A stretch of DNA of 64,000 bases, from the NCBI GenBank assembly GCA_016584305.1, contig JACEEZ010020517.1, forward strand, positions 198,501 through 262,500. Reading direction: 5' to 3'. Positions within the stretch are counted from its first letter, which is position 1; every line of letters begins with the position of its first letter. Positions 47,001 through 55,599 of the stretch are shown one piece after another. The translations under genes were made by a program, and so were the position numbers. This DNA comes from Chionoecetes opilio. Taxonomy: Eukaryota; Arthropoda; Malacostraca; Decapoda; Majidae. The notes below the pieces were generated by a model. It had not been told where the DNA came from. It saw only the letters and a program-made list of their open reading frames with translations, and made no database searches.

Positions 47001-47289
47001 ATATTTGATGCCAGGAGAAGGGAATAGTGCGGTTCTTCTTAATTTCAGCTGTATTTTATCATAGTTAACCATATTATCAGGTAAACAGAGGCATCATTTT
47101 AAGTAAGAGACCTTAAGATAGAATGGAATTTTTGCCTCGTTAAAAAAAATAGACTACGTATAGGTAAACACACCCGCCCGCCGCCTCACCTCCTTCATCA
47201 CGCCGCCGTCCTTGTCCGGGGTGACGTCCACAGCCATCCCTGCGCTGCCTGGCTGATCTCCTGCCATGCTGCACTACTTATCCCGATCC
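29515..47289 (-). CDS. FKBP4: FKBP51/52-type immunophilin, Hsp90 co-chaperone (9 coding exons)
   Basis: A peptidyl-prolyl isomerase and Hsp90 partner of about 437 residues. In transcript order the coding exons are 47267-47190, 44746-44602, 43599-43457, 42526-42406, 41556-41399, 36517-36277, 34067-33898, 32218-32030 and 29583-29515; all are GT-AG and phases agree. Domain 1 (FK1) keeps the FK506-pocket residues in HYVG, QFDSS, FSF, EVIKAWD, DYAYG and VFEV, so it should be active. Domain 2 (FK2) lacks the pocket Trp (GLETAL), as in FKBP51/52. Three TPRs follow, with carboxylate-clamp type Lys, Asn and Lys/Arg ([21 protein letters not shown]), expected to bind the Hsp90 C-terminus in the cytosol. 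FKBP4 and FKBP5 are vertebrate duplicates, so the arthropod gene is co-orthologous (Fkbp59 in flies). Confidence 0.95.
29637..29847 (-). mobile_element. piggyBac-like MITE, reverse
   Basis: TTAACCCCTTGAGACCCAGA to GGTGAAGGGGTTAA, about 50 bases upstream of the FKBP exon 9 acceptor. Confidence 0.82.
30064..30438. mobile_element. Foldback MITE with CTATAGTCTATTTT ends
   Basis: Ends CTATAGTCTATTTTGTTTAT and ATAAATACAATAGACTATAG. Arms of ~160 bases pair (TGCCCCGTAGAATAGAAG, GTGGTCACGCGCTGTTAAG). Confidence 0.85.
30960..31450 (-). mobile_element. Degenerate LINE reverse-transcriptase fragment
   Basis: Minus-strand frames give [44 protein letters not shown] and [12 protein letters not shown] with frameshifts. 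These resemble the ADDA...KSKVMR...LHGCEAW region of crustacean LINEs. Confidence 0.6.
31540..31930. repeat. Diverged ~75-bp repeats
   Basis: Three to four copies of a block with CTCTATCCAGAAAGAAGTGT and ATTCAAAAGCACATAAAAAA in FKBP intron 8. Confidence 0.8.
32030..32218 (-). CDS. FKBP4: FKBP exon 8 (TPR3 and C-terminal helix)
   Basis: Encodes [38 protein letters not shown] and [19 protein letters not shown]. It matches the QLYANMFERLAE region of vertebrate FKBP52. The donor GTGAGT begins at 32029. Confidence 0.93.
32230..32555. repeat. AT-rich tandem repeat (AACTCTAGAACTTCTAAAC)
   Basis: Variable-length units of CTAAACTTTAAACTCTAGAA and CTATAACTAAACTTC directly beside FKBP exon 8. Confidence 0.93.
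32925..33840 (-). mobile_element. tRNA-derived SINE with internally expanded body
   Basis: The head on the minus strand has GGAGGCGGTAACAGAGGGGT and a B-box-like GAGTTCGATCCC (about 33778-33792), and the tail ends in a T-run on the plus strand at 32925-32932. The body contains the 34-bp array described separately. A plain copy lies at 34105-34408. Confidence 0.75.
32975..33605. repeat. 34-bp minisatellite inside a SINE
   Basis: About 18 copies of GGGCTGTGATGGTAGGCCCT plus GGAGGTTCACTTGA. Some copies carry the variant GGAGGCACACTTGA at spaced intervals. Confidence 0.97.
33898..34067 (-). CDS. FKBP4: FKBP exon 7 (TPR2)
   Basis: Encodes [39 protein letters not shown] and [10 protein letters not shown]. 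It contains clamp-type Asn, Lys and Arg. The acceptor is ATTTCAG and the donor GTGAGT. Confidence 0.94.
34105..34408 (-). mobile_element. tRNA-derived SINE (unexpanded copy)
   Basis: Same order as 32925-33840: TATAGCGCGTGTAGGCTGTG, one CCTGGAGGTTCACTTTAGAG unit, GGTGGCGCAGGCAGGATTGT, and a degenerate B box at about 34350. Confidence 0.7.
34635..35050. mobile_element. CTATAGTC-type MITE interrupted by a piggyBac-like MITE
   Basis: Left part to GAGACCTTA (34799), right part from GATAGAATGGAATTTTAGCC. Sister copies have GAGACCTTAAGATAGAATGG uninterrupted. Confidence 0.82.
34797..35009 (+). mobile_element. piggyBac-like MITE nested at TTAA
   Basis: Inserted within the TTAA of the host MITE; TTA(A) is present on the left and TTAA on the right of the insert, which directly supports TTAA target choice. 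Confidence 0.85.
35075..35785. repeat. 41-bp satellite array 1
   Basis: Units of AAGAAAACAGTCCATCAGAA plus ATCACAAGTCAGAGAGGAATG, with 38-bp variants, in FKBP intron 6. Confidence 0.97.
35808..35867 (-). pseudogene. Partial copy of FKBP exon 6 (3' half with donor)
   Basis: Repeats the last ~60 bases of exon 6 ([19 protein letters not shown], one Lys codon missing) followed by an intact GTGAGTC donor at 35801-35807, but no acceptor. It sits between the 41-bp satellite and the exon 6 unit. Confidence 0.8.
35985..36196 (-). mobile_element. piggyBac-like MITE, reverse (unit A)
   Basis: TTAACCCCGAGAGGCCCAGA to GTGAAGGGGCTAA. Its duplicate in unit B is 39923-40133. Confidence 0.8.
36277..36517 (-). 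CDS. FKBP4: FKBP exon 6, intact copy (FK2 end and TPR1)
   Basis: Encodes [49 protein letters not shown] and [11 protein letters not shown]. The acceptor CCGTGCAG and donor GTGAGT are intact. It is one of two near-identical copies; the other (40212-40450) is disrupted, so this one is taken as functional. Confidence 0.92.
36734..36945 (+). mobile_element. piggyBac-like MITE, forward (unit A)
   Basis: GTAACCCCTTCACGCCCAGA to CCTCTCGGGGTTAA. Its duplicate is 40668-40882. Confidence 0.8.
37059..37478. repeat. Long (GT)n-rich microsatellite
   Basis: About 420 bases of GT with GGGT and TTGT interruptions. It produces spurious Cys/Val or Thr/His reading frames on both strands. Confidence 0.98.
37480..39735. 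repeat. 41-bp satellite array 2, first part noisy
   Basis: Same unit as array 1, about 55 copies. Between about 37500 and 38700 nearly every unit has extra or missing bases; after about 38770 the units are clean. This looks like local consensus error more than natural divergence. Confidence 0.95.
39749..39809 (-). pseudogene. Second partial copy of FKBP exon 6
   Basis: The duplicate-unit counterpart of 35808-35867. Here the donor sequence is destroyed (GACTTCCCC on the plus strand in place of GACTCACCC). Confidence 0.75.
39923..40133 (-). mobile_element. piggyBac-like MITE, reverse (unit B)
   Basis: Duplicate of 35985-36196 with several indels. Confidence 0.78.
40212..40450 (-). pseudogene. 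Disrupted duplicate of FKBP exon 6
   Basis: Nearly identical to 36277-36517, with an intact acceptor (TGTGCAG). Single-base losses in the QYKK, KYKLA and WEMDQ regions break the frame, and the donor reads GTTGAG instead of GTGAGT. The flanks (piggyBac-like MITEs on both sides, then a GT microsatellite and a 41-bp satellite) are duplicated too. It could be a decayed duplication or an artefact of a noisy assembly. Confidence 0.85.
40668..40882 (+). mobile_element. piggyBac-like MITE, forward (unit B)
   Basis: Duplicate of 36734-36945, ending CTCTCGGGGTTAA. Confidence 0.8.
40967..41178. repeat. (GT)n-rich microsatellite (unit B)
   Basis: Counterpart of 37059-37478 in the duplicated unit, with TTTGTTGTATGT interruptions at its far end. 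Confidence 0.97.
41399..41556 (-). CDS. FKBP4: FKBP exon 5 (FK2 domain)
   Basis: Encodes [39 protein letters not shown] and the SIIKLSPE end. The pocket Trp position is replaced (GLETAL), as in inactive FK2 domains. Confidence 0.94.
41580..41636 (-). mobile_element. LINE 3' end fragment (WNGLS family)
   Basis: AACATACAAAAATAAGGAAG, then GCTACAAAAGGCCGTGAGAC and GTAGTTCCTGTT. Confidence 0.7.
41932..41992. repeat. Short tandem repeat GAGTTTTGAGTTTTTGCC
   Basis: About four units of 17-19 bases. Confidence 0.85.
42128..42285 (-). mobile_element. LINE 3' end fragment (GRPRK family)
   Basis: Reverse match to the 3' end at 20240-20400: TTCTGTTTAACGTCATCTC, GATGATACGCTTCCAACTGT and the AACTTCTTCAATG words. 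Confidence 0.75.
42406..42526 (-). CDS. FKBP4: FKBP exon 4 (FK1/FK2 linker)
   Basis: Encodes [20 protein letters not shown] and the start of FK2 ([17 protein letters not shown]). It matches VELFEFKGEDLTEEEDGGII of vertebrate FKBP52. Confidence 0.94.
43457..43599 (-). CDS. FKBP4: FKBP exon 3 (FK1 domain)
   Basis: Encodes [38 protein letters not shown] and TLVFEV. It holds the active-site Val, Ile, Trp and Tyr. A piece of its acceptor side recurs at about 43728-43775, in the intron. Confidence 0.94.
44237..44575. repeat. ~47-50-bp tandem repeat upstream of FKBP exon 2 donor
   Basis: About seven units with CAAATGAATACTACTGATAT and GAATGTACAATGCTAT. Confidence 0.93.
44602..44746 (-). CDS. FKBP4: FKBP exon 2 (FK1 domain)
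   Basis: Encodes [20 protein letters not shown] and [20 protein letters not shown]. The pocket Tyr, Phe, Asp and Phe are present. The acceptor is CCCCCAG and the donor GTAAGG. Confidence 0.94.
45056..45380 (-). mobile_element. LINE 3' tail (WNGLS family)
   Basis: The minus strand encodes [20 protein letters not shown] and [12 protein letters not shown]. Confidence 0.8.
45898..46103. mobile_element. Foldback MITE with CTATAGTCTATTC ends
   Basis: CTATAGTCTATTCACTTAAG and its complement at the right end. Arms of ~90 bases enclose a loop with CACCACCATCACCACCCAGC. Confidence 0.88.
46140..46375 (+). mobile_element. LINE 3' tail (WNGLS family)
   Basis: Encodes [20 protein letters not shown] and [16 protein letters not shown], then the common 3' end. 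Confidence 0.82.
46670..46925 (+). mobile_element. Another LINE tail ([12 protein letters not shown] type)
   Basis: Encodes [20 protein letters not shown] and [17 protein letters not shown], a pattern common at LINE ORF C-termini. Confidence 0.55.
46941..47157. mobile_element. CTATAGTC-type MITE (empty site copy)
   Basis: CTATAGTCTATTTTTTTTAA to CCTCGTTAAAAAAAATAGAC. It carries the uninterrupted GAGACCTTAAGATAG site and lies about 30 bases from FKBP exon 1. Confidence 0.82.
47190..47289 (-). CDS. FKBP4: FKBP exon 1 (start codon)
   Basis: On the minus strand an acceptor TTTGCAG precedes 47289, so an untranslated exon lies further upstream. The 22-nt leader has an in-frame TAG three codons before ATG at 47267, which supports this start. 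Encodes [20 protein letters not shown] and ends GGVMKE before GTGAGG. Confidence 0.9.
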
Positions 47290-47309
47290 CTGCAAACAAC
47301 ACACACACC

Positions 47310-47597
47310 ATTGAATAACATTGAATTGAATAACCTTATGACAAAGCATTGAATAACCTTATGACAAAGCATTGAATAACCTTATGACAAAGCATTGAAT
47401 AACCTTATGACAAAGCATTGAATAACCTTATGACAAAGCATTGAATAACCTTATGACAAAGCATTGAATAACCTTATGACAAAGCGTTGAATAACCTTAT
47501 GACAAAGCATTGAATAACCTTATGACAAAGCATTGAATAACCTTATGACAAAGCATTGAATAACCTTATGACAAAGCATTGAATAACCTTATGAGTT
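47310..47597. repeat. 23-bp minisatellite just upstream of FKBP exon 1
   Basis: About 12 copies of CATTGAATAACCTTATGACA plus AAG, starting some 20 bases beyond the exon 1 acceptor on the gene's upstream side. Confidence 0.97.
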
Positions 47598-47859
47598 GTC
47601 AACACTTCCATCCTTATTCAATTTATATTAGTATTAGAAGTGTTCAGGTTACAATATTGACACACAAAAACTAAGGCCAGGTAATTGTGGCAATGGTCAC
47701 TTCCAAAGACAAGTTTCCTGTCCTTGTCACATAACTAAATGATGTCCCGCAGCAATAACATAGGGACTTTTTTACAATTTCATTTTTAAATCATCGAAAA
47801 ACTAGAAAGAATGACAGCATAACCATGAAATATCAGTTATGGGTGACAAGCGGGACATC

Positions 47860-48295
47860 AGGGAAGGGGCACCGAATATGCTTTGACGAAGAAGTTGGAG
47901 GATGTGTTGGTTGGTTGTGATCAAAGAATGTCGAGATATGTGACTGGGGTCACATGGAGGGATGAAATGTCCAGTGAAGAGGTGGCAAGAAGATGTGGAT
48001 TGAAGGAGCTGAGTACAGTGCTTAGCCTGAGAGTAAGGCGATTGGGGTGGTTTGGCCACGTGAAGAGAGAAGGTGGTGAGGCATTGGGGAGAGCTGTTAG
48101 AGTGGAAGTGCCAGGTCGCCAGCCACCGGCCAGGCCAAGGAAGACATGGAGGCAGTGTGTTGAAGAGGATCTGGCAGCATTGGCCATTGAAGAAGTTGAG
48201 GCAATGAACAGAGATAGTTGGAAGAGTATCATCAACCGTCTAACATCTTAAAATATTATGGGAAAATATGACTTTAAACAGAAAGAAGAAGAAAA
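47860..48295 (+). mobile_element. 5'-truncated LINE (GRPRK family)
   Basis: Encodes VTWRDEMSSEEVARRCGLKE, RLGWFGHVKREGGEALGRAV and RPRKTWRQCVEEDLAALAIE, followed by the AAACAGAAAGAAGAAG 3' end. Confidence 0.85.
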
Positions 48296-49743
48296 AAGGG
48301 GTCGGAATCCCTACCAAACTCTCTGAACACATTAGATTCTGACGCCACACAGCCCACACAGCATAGTCCACACAGACAGCATACTTTTTTGATGTTTGCA
48401 CAGGAAAAAACTATCTCCATTAGGGAAAGCATCACATATTAAGCGAAAAAAAATCTAATTTGTCTGAAAATCTTGCAACAGTAAACCTGCACAACTCCAA
48501 CCCTTTGACTTAAAATCTTCTCCTCTCCCCAACAACCTTGGGGACCTGTCAGGGAGTGGGTTTTGGGTGGCAGAGAAACAAGAAAGAAAAATAAGTGGCC
48601 TAATCTAGGGAAAGATCTAAATAAAATAAACCTAACCTAAACATAACCCAACCTAGCGTTTTCCTCCTAGCCTTTGCCTTAAGACTTAAAATTTTTCAGG
48701 CACCTCAGACTTTGTGGAGGCAGTGAGGTATAAAAAGGTCTGACCCCACACTGGAACCTTTGCAGCTATGAAGTACAGTACGTGTCCTATATGCTGCTGT
48801 AATGTCATTCAGATCAGCTTGGAGCAGTGCTTATGCAGTGTAACCAGGGTATGCAACCAATGTCCATGTACTGTATTATATTAAAACTGTAGATTTACAA
48901 TGTTTTGGGACAAGCGAAAAATGTGGTGTCCTGTCCCATAACCCTCACTTGACAAAGGACTCTAGAATTTTACTATTTGCTGGAAAAATACCAAAAATTT
49001 CCCGTCGGCGAGTGTTCTCGGTTGGTGCTTCGGCGAGGTACCTGGAACTGTCGCCGCTGTTGGTGAGTGTTCCAATTCTTGATATTACAGGACCCAATGG
49101 ATTATATTCCGCAGAATTTGGCAGCACCAACCACCCGGGCAATCGCGCACCATCAGATTTGTTTTTTTTACCTAAATTAAAGTTTTTAAACTCTTACTGT
49201 TTACCCTATTGACCCTAGGAACCTTTTTCTCAATGAGCTTCCATCGCAAATCATTATTTTTGGAGATATGACATGTTGTTTATAGGGAGGCGAGAGACAA
49301 ACTTGTGTTTACGTGCACCTCACTCTTCTTCCTCTTGTGACCTGCATCGCCTCGGTTTTTCCCTTGCCGTGGACACTTTATAATGAGGATTTTGCTTTAG
49401 TTAGATTAAAACGTGGGGTTAAGTTAGGTTAGTGAGTCTAAAGTTGGGGTTAGGTAAGTTGATTTTCATAATCCTATACACTCCTTCCTACGAAAAACAT
49501 CTTATATCTCCGAAAGTAATGATTTGCGACGGAAACTCATTGAGAGCAAGTTTCTCAGAATCCATTAAGGTAAACAGAAACCATGCTCCCAATTGTGTAG
49601 AGAATTCTGGTCCTAGTGTAAAAATTTGCCTAACCATTTGGGGAAGTCTTTCTTCTTCTTGTGACCTCTTCTGCTTAGTATCGCTTTGTAGGTCGTCTGT
49701 CAAGCTCGAGCGATGTGAGGGGAGGTGTGAGGGTTGTGAGGGA

Positions 49744-49761
49744 AGGCCGTGACGTCACGGC
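49744..49761. promoter_or_regulatory. 18-bp palindrome with CRE core
   Basis: GGCCGTGACGTCACGGCC is a perfect palindrome holding TGACGTCA (CREB/ATF consensus). No gene start is evident beside it. Confidence 0.35.
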
Positions 49762-50187
49762 CTCTAGCCGTGGTCTAAGTTACCAACCCAAACACAGTCA
49801 CTTTCCCTTCAATAAACACATTAAATACATACACATAATAGTGAATTTACAACACGGAATATGTAAAGTGATGATATATAGGACACGTACACACTAAAAA
49901 AACAATGAAATAACGAAGAATTAATAAAGTATTGGGTGTGAACAAATGACGCTACCAAAGTGCATTTTTCCCAAATCTATTTTTTTTTTTTCAACGCAAC
50001 TTTAAAAAAATCGGGAAACATAGGAGTTTAAAATATGGTGAAGGGTGTATCATAAAAACAGTTACAGATCTTAGTTAGGAGTAGAAATTAAAAAGTCAAC
50101 AAAAGGTTGTTTTTAAGATAAAGTAACATTTGAAACTACTCAAGCAGCCGAGTTCCTTCACTAAACACATGAAACACACGTCACACA

Positions 50188-50315
50188 GACACACACCAAT
50201 ACAAAGAGAGTGTATGGATAACTTAGGACACACACCAATACAAAGAGAGTGTATGGATAACTTAGGACACACACCAATACAAAGAGAGTGTATGGATAAC
50301 TTAGGACACACAAAC
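50188..50315. repeat. 41-bp tandem repeat
   Basis: Three near-identical copies of ACACACCAATACAAAGAGAG plus TGTATGGATAACTTAGGAC. Confidence 0.95.
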
Positions 50316-50667
50316 CACCTCTCACCTCGAACACAAGAAGGAATAAGGTCGATATAAAATATTAACAAAAAAACAGTCCTACACCACAACAAAACAAAAT
50401 CGAAATCAATTCATTAAGCGCATATTTTATACCTAAAACGATGCGAAAAATGTGAAAAATATTTCAACACTAAAATCTTCCTAAACTTGCTGTAGGAAAA
50501 GAGGAAAGGATAAATTGATGGCTTAAAAAATGTGGAAGTAATTTAATTTTTCAATAAATGACCAAAATAGCTAAATTAAGAAGCACATAAATAAATGTAG
50601 GAAAACACAGAGAACTTTTATATGAATGAAGAAAACAAAAGAACTCACAAATATACGGTTAATTATA

Positions 50668-50716
50668 AAATAAATAAATAAATAAATATATATTTATTTA
50701 TTTATTTATATATATA

Positions 50717-50809
<93 letters not shown>

Positions 50810-50815
50810 TATAAT
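50668..50815. repeat. (TA)n microsatellite
   Basis: AAAT/TTTA steps followed by long TA runs; self-complementary. Confidence 0.97.
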
Positions 50816-50959
50816 TGTATATATTTTTTTAATGTTACGGTATTACGGCAAAATACATATAATGTTTAGCCGTGTTTCTGCATTCAGGGATGAAATAGCA
50901 GCAATAGCTTGATCAGTTAGGTTAAGTTAGTGCCAATGTGCAGGTAATAATAAGCTATT

Positions 50960-53900
50960 ATTACCTGCACAATAGATAAGCTAGGATACAACAAGGGAGA
51001 CATAATCACAGTCAGGATCACAGATGGGAAGGAAGAATGGTGGGTGACAGTGGTGTACATGGGTGTTGAAGGTGTTGTAAACCGGGCAGAAAACAGAAAA
51101 CTTTATGATGCACTAGTGGAAATAAGCAGGAGATTGGAAAAAGAAAATGGATACTGATGGGAGATTTCAATGGACACCTAGGCCTAAATAGTGCACCAGT
51201 AAACATCAATGGACAGATGCTTTAGGATTTTACAGAAAAGGCCAATCTAAAAATTAAGAATTGGGAGTTAGAAGATCCAGTGACGTGGAGAGATAGAGGA
51301 GCAGAATCAGCAATAGATTTCATAATAGTAAACACAGAAATAGAGAAAAGTAAGTGCACGATATGGATGAACGAGGAGATAGATATTTCGGACCACATCA
51401 TGATAGGAGTGTCGTGTGGAAAAGATAGGTCGAAAGTGCAAGTTGGGAAGACAGAGCGGAGGACTAAATGGAGGATACTAGATGCCGACTGGGGAGTGTA
51501 GCCAAAAACTTGATGAGAAGTTGAGTAGAGAAACTGAGAAGGGTAATAGAACTATGGAAGCGTGGGAGCAGGACGTTAAAATGGTAATGATTCAGGAGGC
51601 AAAAAATACTATAGGAGTGAAGAAATACAAGACAGGAACAACTAGACTAAAAGGATGGTGGGATAAAGAGGTAGAACAAGCATTAAGAAACAGGAAAAAT
51701 GAAAATAGAAGGCAGAGAAAATTAAGGAAATTGATAGAAAAAGGAGACCAATATAGACAAGAATGGGAGAAACCATGGGCTCAATATAAGAATGCGAAAA
51801 AAGTAGCACAGATATTAATTAGTAAAAAGATAGCTACATGGGAGGAACAACAGGCAAAGACACTGAACAGTTTACCCCGAGGAGAGGGAAAAGGAAGGAT
51901 GGAAAAGATTAAAGAGAAACCTCGGTGGACGAGAGACGAACCAGAAAGTTAAACTGAAAATAGAGGGAAGAGATACGGAGAAGGAGGATGAAATAAAATC
52001 AGTAATAGAAGGGTACTGGAGTAAAGTAATTAGAAAGAACATAGAAGTAGAGGGAATGGAAAACATTATGATCTACAGTGACAAGAGAGAAATGGAGGAA
52101 ACAGTAATTGAGCTTAGAGAGGTAGTAAAGGTAGTGAAAGCTTTGAAGAACGGCAAAGCTGCAGGGACAGATGGGCTCATAGGGGAGTTTGTTAAATATG
52201 GAGGAGAAAAGGTAAAACAGGCAATATATAACATATGTGACACAGTGCTGGAGCAAGGCTGCGTGCCACAGGACTGGAAAAAGAGCAGAGTGACCCTAAT
52301 CCACAAAGGAGGAGGAAAAGATAAGGAGGACATAGCCAATTATAGGCCCATAGCTGTCATGAACATACTAGCCAAGGTTTTTGGAATGATTATTAATGAG
52401 AAATTGAAATTGTGGATAGAGGAAAACAAGATGTTAGGAGAGGAGCAAAGTGGGTTCAGGAAAGGCAGAGGTGGAATGGAAAATATATTTACACTAAAAT
52501 AAATTATTGAAAGAAACAAGCACCAGAAGAAAGAGCTTTACTTAGTATTTATAGATATCGAAAAGGCGTACGACACAGTAAATAGAGGAAAGTTAATAAG
52601 ATTACTGAGACACATTGGAGTAGATACAAAGGTGGTGGACGTAATAAACAGCATGTATGAAGGGAACGAAGTGAAATTTACCCTAGGTGACATTACAACT
52701 GGCTGGATGGAAAATAATATAGGAGTTAGACAAGGATGTGTCATGTCCCCAACATTATTTAATCTGTATTTAGAGGAACTGATCGTGAGAATCAGGAAGT
52801 CAAGTAAAGGAGTAACAATTGGAGGAGAAAAGTTAGGATGCCTGGCCTATGCTGATGATGTAGTATTGATGGCAGAAAGTAAGGATGAAATGGAGGAAAT
52901 TTTACACATAACAAACACATACGGAATGAAATGGGACCTGAAGTTTAGTGAAAGGAAATGTAAAGTCATGGAGTTTAACAGTGAAGATAGGAGTCAGTGG
53001 GTGCTTCAGAATAATGTCCTAGAAGTAGTAGAAAAGTATATATACCTAGGAATGGAAGTAAACAAGGAAGGGATAGGCGGTGAAAGGCAGAGGAAACTTA
53101 ATGAAGGCAAGGCAAGGAGGATGACAGGCATGATTATAAATGGTGGTAACAGAGTCATTAATAAATATGAGGTAGGCAGGAGTGTATGGAAGGGGGTGGC
53201 TGTACCCCATTGCCTGTATGGGTCAGAAGTGACTCAGTACAGGGAAGGAGACATCATGCACTTGGAAAAGACTCAGAACATAGTAGGCAGATGGAGACTA
53301 GGAGCTTGTAGGAGCACTGCCGTAGAGGCCATAAGGGGAGACATGGGATGGAGCACCTTCAAGGAAAGGATACTTAAAGGAAAACTGGTGTTCCACAAGA
53401 AAATTGAAAGACTTAGTGATGATAGATGGGCAAAGAAAATATCCCAGGAAAATAGATAAAGTTCCACCTAGAAGAAGGAACTAGAGAGATGGAAAAGGAG
53501 AGAAACTGTGGGAGAGGAATGGAACAGGATGGAGATAAGAGATATCAAAAAGAAAATTGAGAATAATGGGCTAGTTAAATGGCAGGAAGGAATGGCCAGG
53601 AAATCAACGTTGCAGTGGTACAGGTGGAAACAGAAACCAGAGGGGGTGACCTGGCATGTAGGAGACTGGGGGAGTAAGTTACTCTATAAAGCAAGAACAG
53701 GCACCTTGGAAGTCAATGGAAGGAACAGGGAACTGGAGAACCAGAATTGTAGCTGCAGGGTAGGCGAGAAAGAAACCGTAGAACATGTCATTGTGGAATG
53801 CACCAAGTATAGGAGTCAGAGGGAAAGGCTTATAGCGTCAATAGTAACAGTCCTAGGCAGAGAGGAGTGGGACAGGAGACTAGAGCAGAAAGACGGGGCC

Positions 53901-54180
53901 CTGTGTACGGTGTTAGGGCTGTATGGGGACAGAAAGGAAACTGAAAGTATTGTAAACCTCACCAAAGTGTTACTAACGCAGTGCTGGGAGATCAGAACAC
54001 AAAGGACACAATGAATTAGGATGATAATCAAAGGATTGAAAACTGATCAAAAATGTCTTTCCCAGGTGAAATAAACAGGGGAAGAGTTAACAAGTTTTGT
54101 TAACGAAGGAGACGAAGTGGAAGAGGACCTATGAAGCGATACTAAGCGACTAAGGTCACAAGAAGAAGAAGAAGAAGGTT
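50960..54180 (+). mobile_element. Nearly full-length but inactive LINE retrotransposon
   Basis: The order is endonuclease domain (MGDFNGHLGLNS, SAIDFIIVNTE, DISDHIMIG), linker, reverse transcriptase (KAAGTDGL, NYRPIAVMN, IDIEKAYDTVNR, GVRQGCVMSP, YADDV) and a C-terminal CSCRVGEKETVEHVIVEC knuckle. The frame is broken by shifts near 51490 and 51950 and by stops near 52500, 53457 and 53469. The endonuclease N-terminus is missing. The 3' UTR ends GAAGCGATACTAAGCGAC and (GAA)n. The clade (jockey/CR1-like) is not assigned. Confidence 0.9.
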
Positions 54181-54686
54181 AGGTTAAAATTTCGGTAAAA
54201 TTCTAGAGTCCTTTCCCGCCCTTATTAGTGGGCTTTTTCCTCCAGACCTTCACCGATCCCTTCAGATACCTCGAACACGTAATTATAAAGTGGGGGAAGA
54301 GGTAAAAAAAAAAAAAAAAAAAAAAAAATTACTAACCTAACCTGGTAAATTTCTAGTTCTTTCTCACTCTTAGGTCTCGCTGGAGGTTATTGGTAAGGTT
54401 AGTTTAGGTTACAGTGAGGTTAAGTAAGGAACATGGCACCATACCACAAGCGGTTTATGGAACTCTCGCTGGTAAAGATCCCCCCCGCTCGTTCACTAAC
54501 CTAACCTGGACATTGGTCACCTGGCTAAAATAACCTAATCCATACCATAACCTAATACCATATCTAAATGCAAATACAACACACACCGATAGCTAGCCAG
54601 GGGAGGGAGTCCGCCCCGCCACCCCGGCAAGGCAAGGCGTTCCCTCAGCCCTACAGCCCTCCGCCCACCCTGCCACACCCCAGTAC

Positions 54687-54845
54687 CTTGCTCAACAGTG
54701 TCAGGAGGGTCTAGGAGGGTCTAGCAGAGTACAACAGGCCGTAGCGGGGGTTGTGAGGGCGTGATATACAGTGGTGTTGTGTTGGTGTTGAAGGAAGGTG
54801 TCCCACGCGCCACCACTGGTCTGGGTCTGAAAGGCTTGAGCAGCT
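54687..54845 (-). promoter_or_regulatory. FKBP4: Candidate FKBP 5' untranslated exon or promoter region
   Basis: A GC-rich island in otherwise AT-rich DNA, upstream of FKBP on the minus strand. It ends in a good donor (CAAG then GTACTG at 54686). FKBP exon 1 begins at an acceptor, so an upstream untranslated exon must exist; this is the best candidate seen. Whether it belongs to FKBP is inference. Confidence 0.35.
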
Positions 54846-54848
54846 TGA

Positions 54849-54861
54849 TTCTTGAAGCTTC
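54849..54861. promoter_or_regulatory. Heat-shock element
   Basis: A perfect three-unit element, TTC-nn-GAA-nn-TTC (TTCTTGAAGCTTC), next to the candidate FKBP leader exon. HSF1 control is plausible for an Hsp90 co-chaperone. The sequence is certain; its role is inferred. Confidence 0.5.
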
Positions 54862-54944
54862 CCTCCCGTCGACACTGCAGGCAGGCACTACGTAGTACAG
54901 TAATTTTTCGTCTACGGTGATAAACTAATGAACATGTTTGAGCA

Positions 54945-55057
54945 TCCCAGGTGAAATAAACAAGGGAAGAGTTGACAAGTCTGTTAACGAAGGAGACGAA
55001 GTGGAAGAGGACCTATGCAGTGATACTAAGCGTCAAAGGCCACAAGAAGAAGAAGGT
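54945..55057 (+). mobile_element. 3' tail copy of the LINE at 50960-54180
   Basis: Repeats CCCAGGTGAAATAAACA, GTTAACGAAGGAGACGAAG and GGACCTATG...GATACTAAGCG then AGAAGAAG, matching 54063-54175. Short copies also occur at 58445-58500 (+), 21356-21410 (+) and 49650-49700 (-). Confidence 0.8.
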
Positions 55058-55427
55058 TATTGTGCACATAACTATTCGTTAACACTTTGCATATACCCAG
55101 AAAATTTAGTTAGCTCACGTTTATATAATAATAATAATAATAATAATAATACTAACTAATAATAGTAATAATAATAATAAAACATTATAGTGTGTAAAAG
55201 TCTGCAGAGTAAGTGAAATTTGGCAAGACGTCACCGCAGAGTTTTTCAGCCTCGTTTCTCTGTACAGACTTCTTCGTTCACCCTCGCGCGCTTCATGTTA
55301 AAGCGAAGGCCGAGCTTCATGTTTAATACTTGATAGTTCTTCCATATTCTCTCTTGGTTCACGCCCTCCTAGGTGATTACCCACGCCCCCCCAGGTTAAG
55401 AACCGCTGCTCTAGCACCAAGAACATA

Positions 55428-55482
55428 AGAACATAAGGAAGCTACAAGAGACCGCGAGACCTAAACGTGGTAGTTCCTGTCA
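55428..55482 (-). mobile_element. LINE 3' end fragment (WNGLS family)
   Basis: AAGAACATAAGGAAGCTAC and GTGGTAGTTCCTGT. Confidence 0.7.
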
Positions 55483-55599
55483 AGGCCGAGAGAGAGATTC
55501 CCTTAGTTCCTTAGTTAGCTCTATTCCTTTAGCCTTGGTTCCTGTAGGTTCTGATCTTCTATCGTCTCGTCCACCCGTTTATCACACATCCTACATACC

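Noticed and set aside
54175..54510. TTAGG/AACCT words as a telomere or interstitial telomere
   Set aside because: Only one to three units occur at any place (also near 21115, 26665, 48630 and 49390-49460); too short for telomeric arrays.
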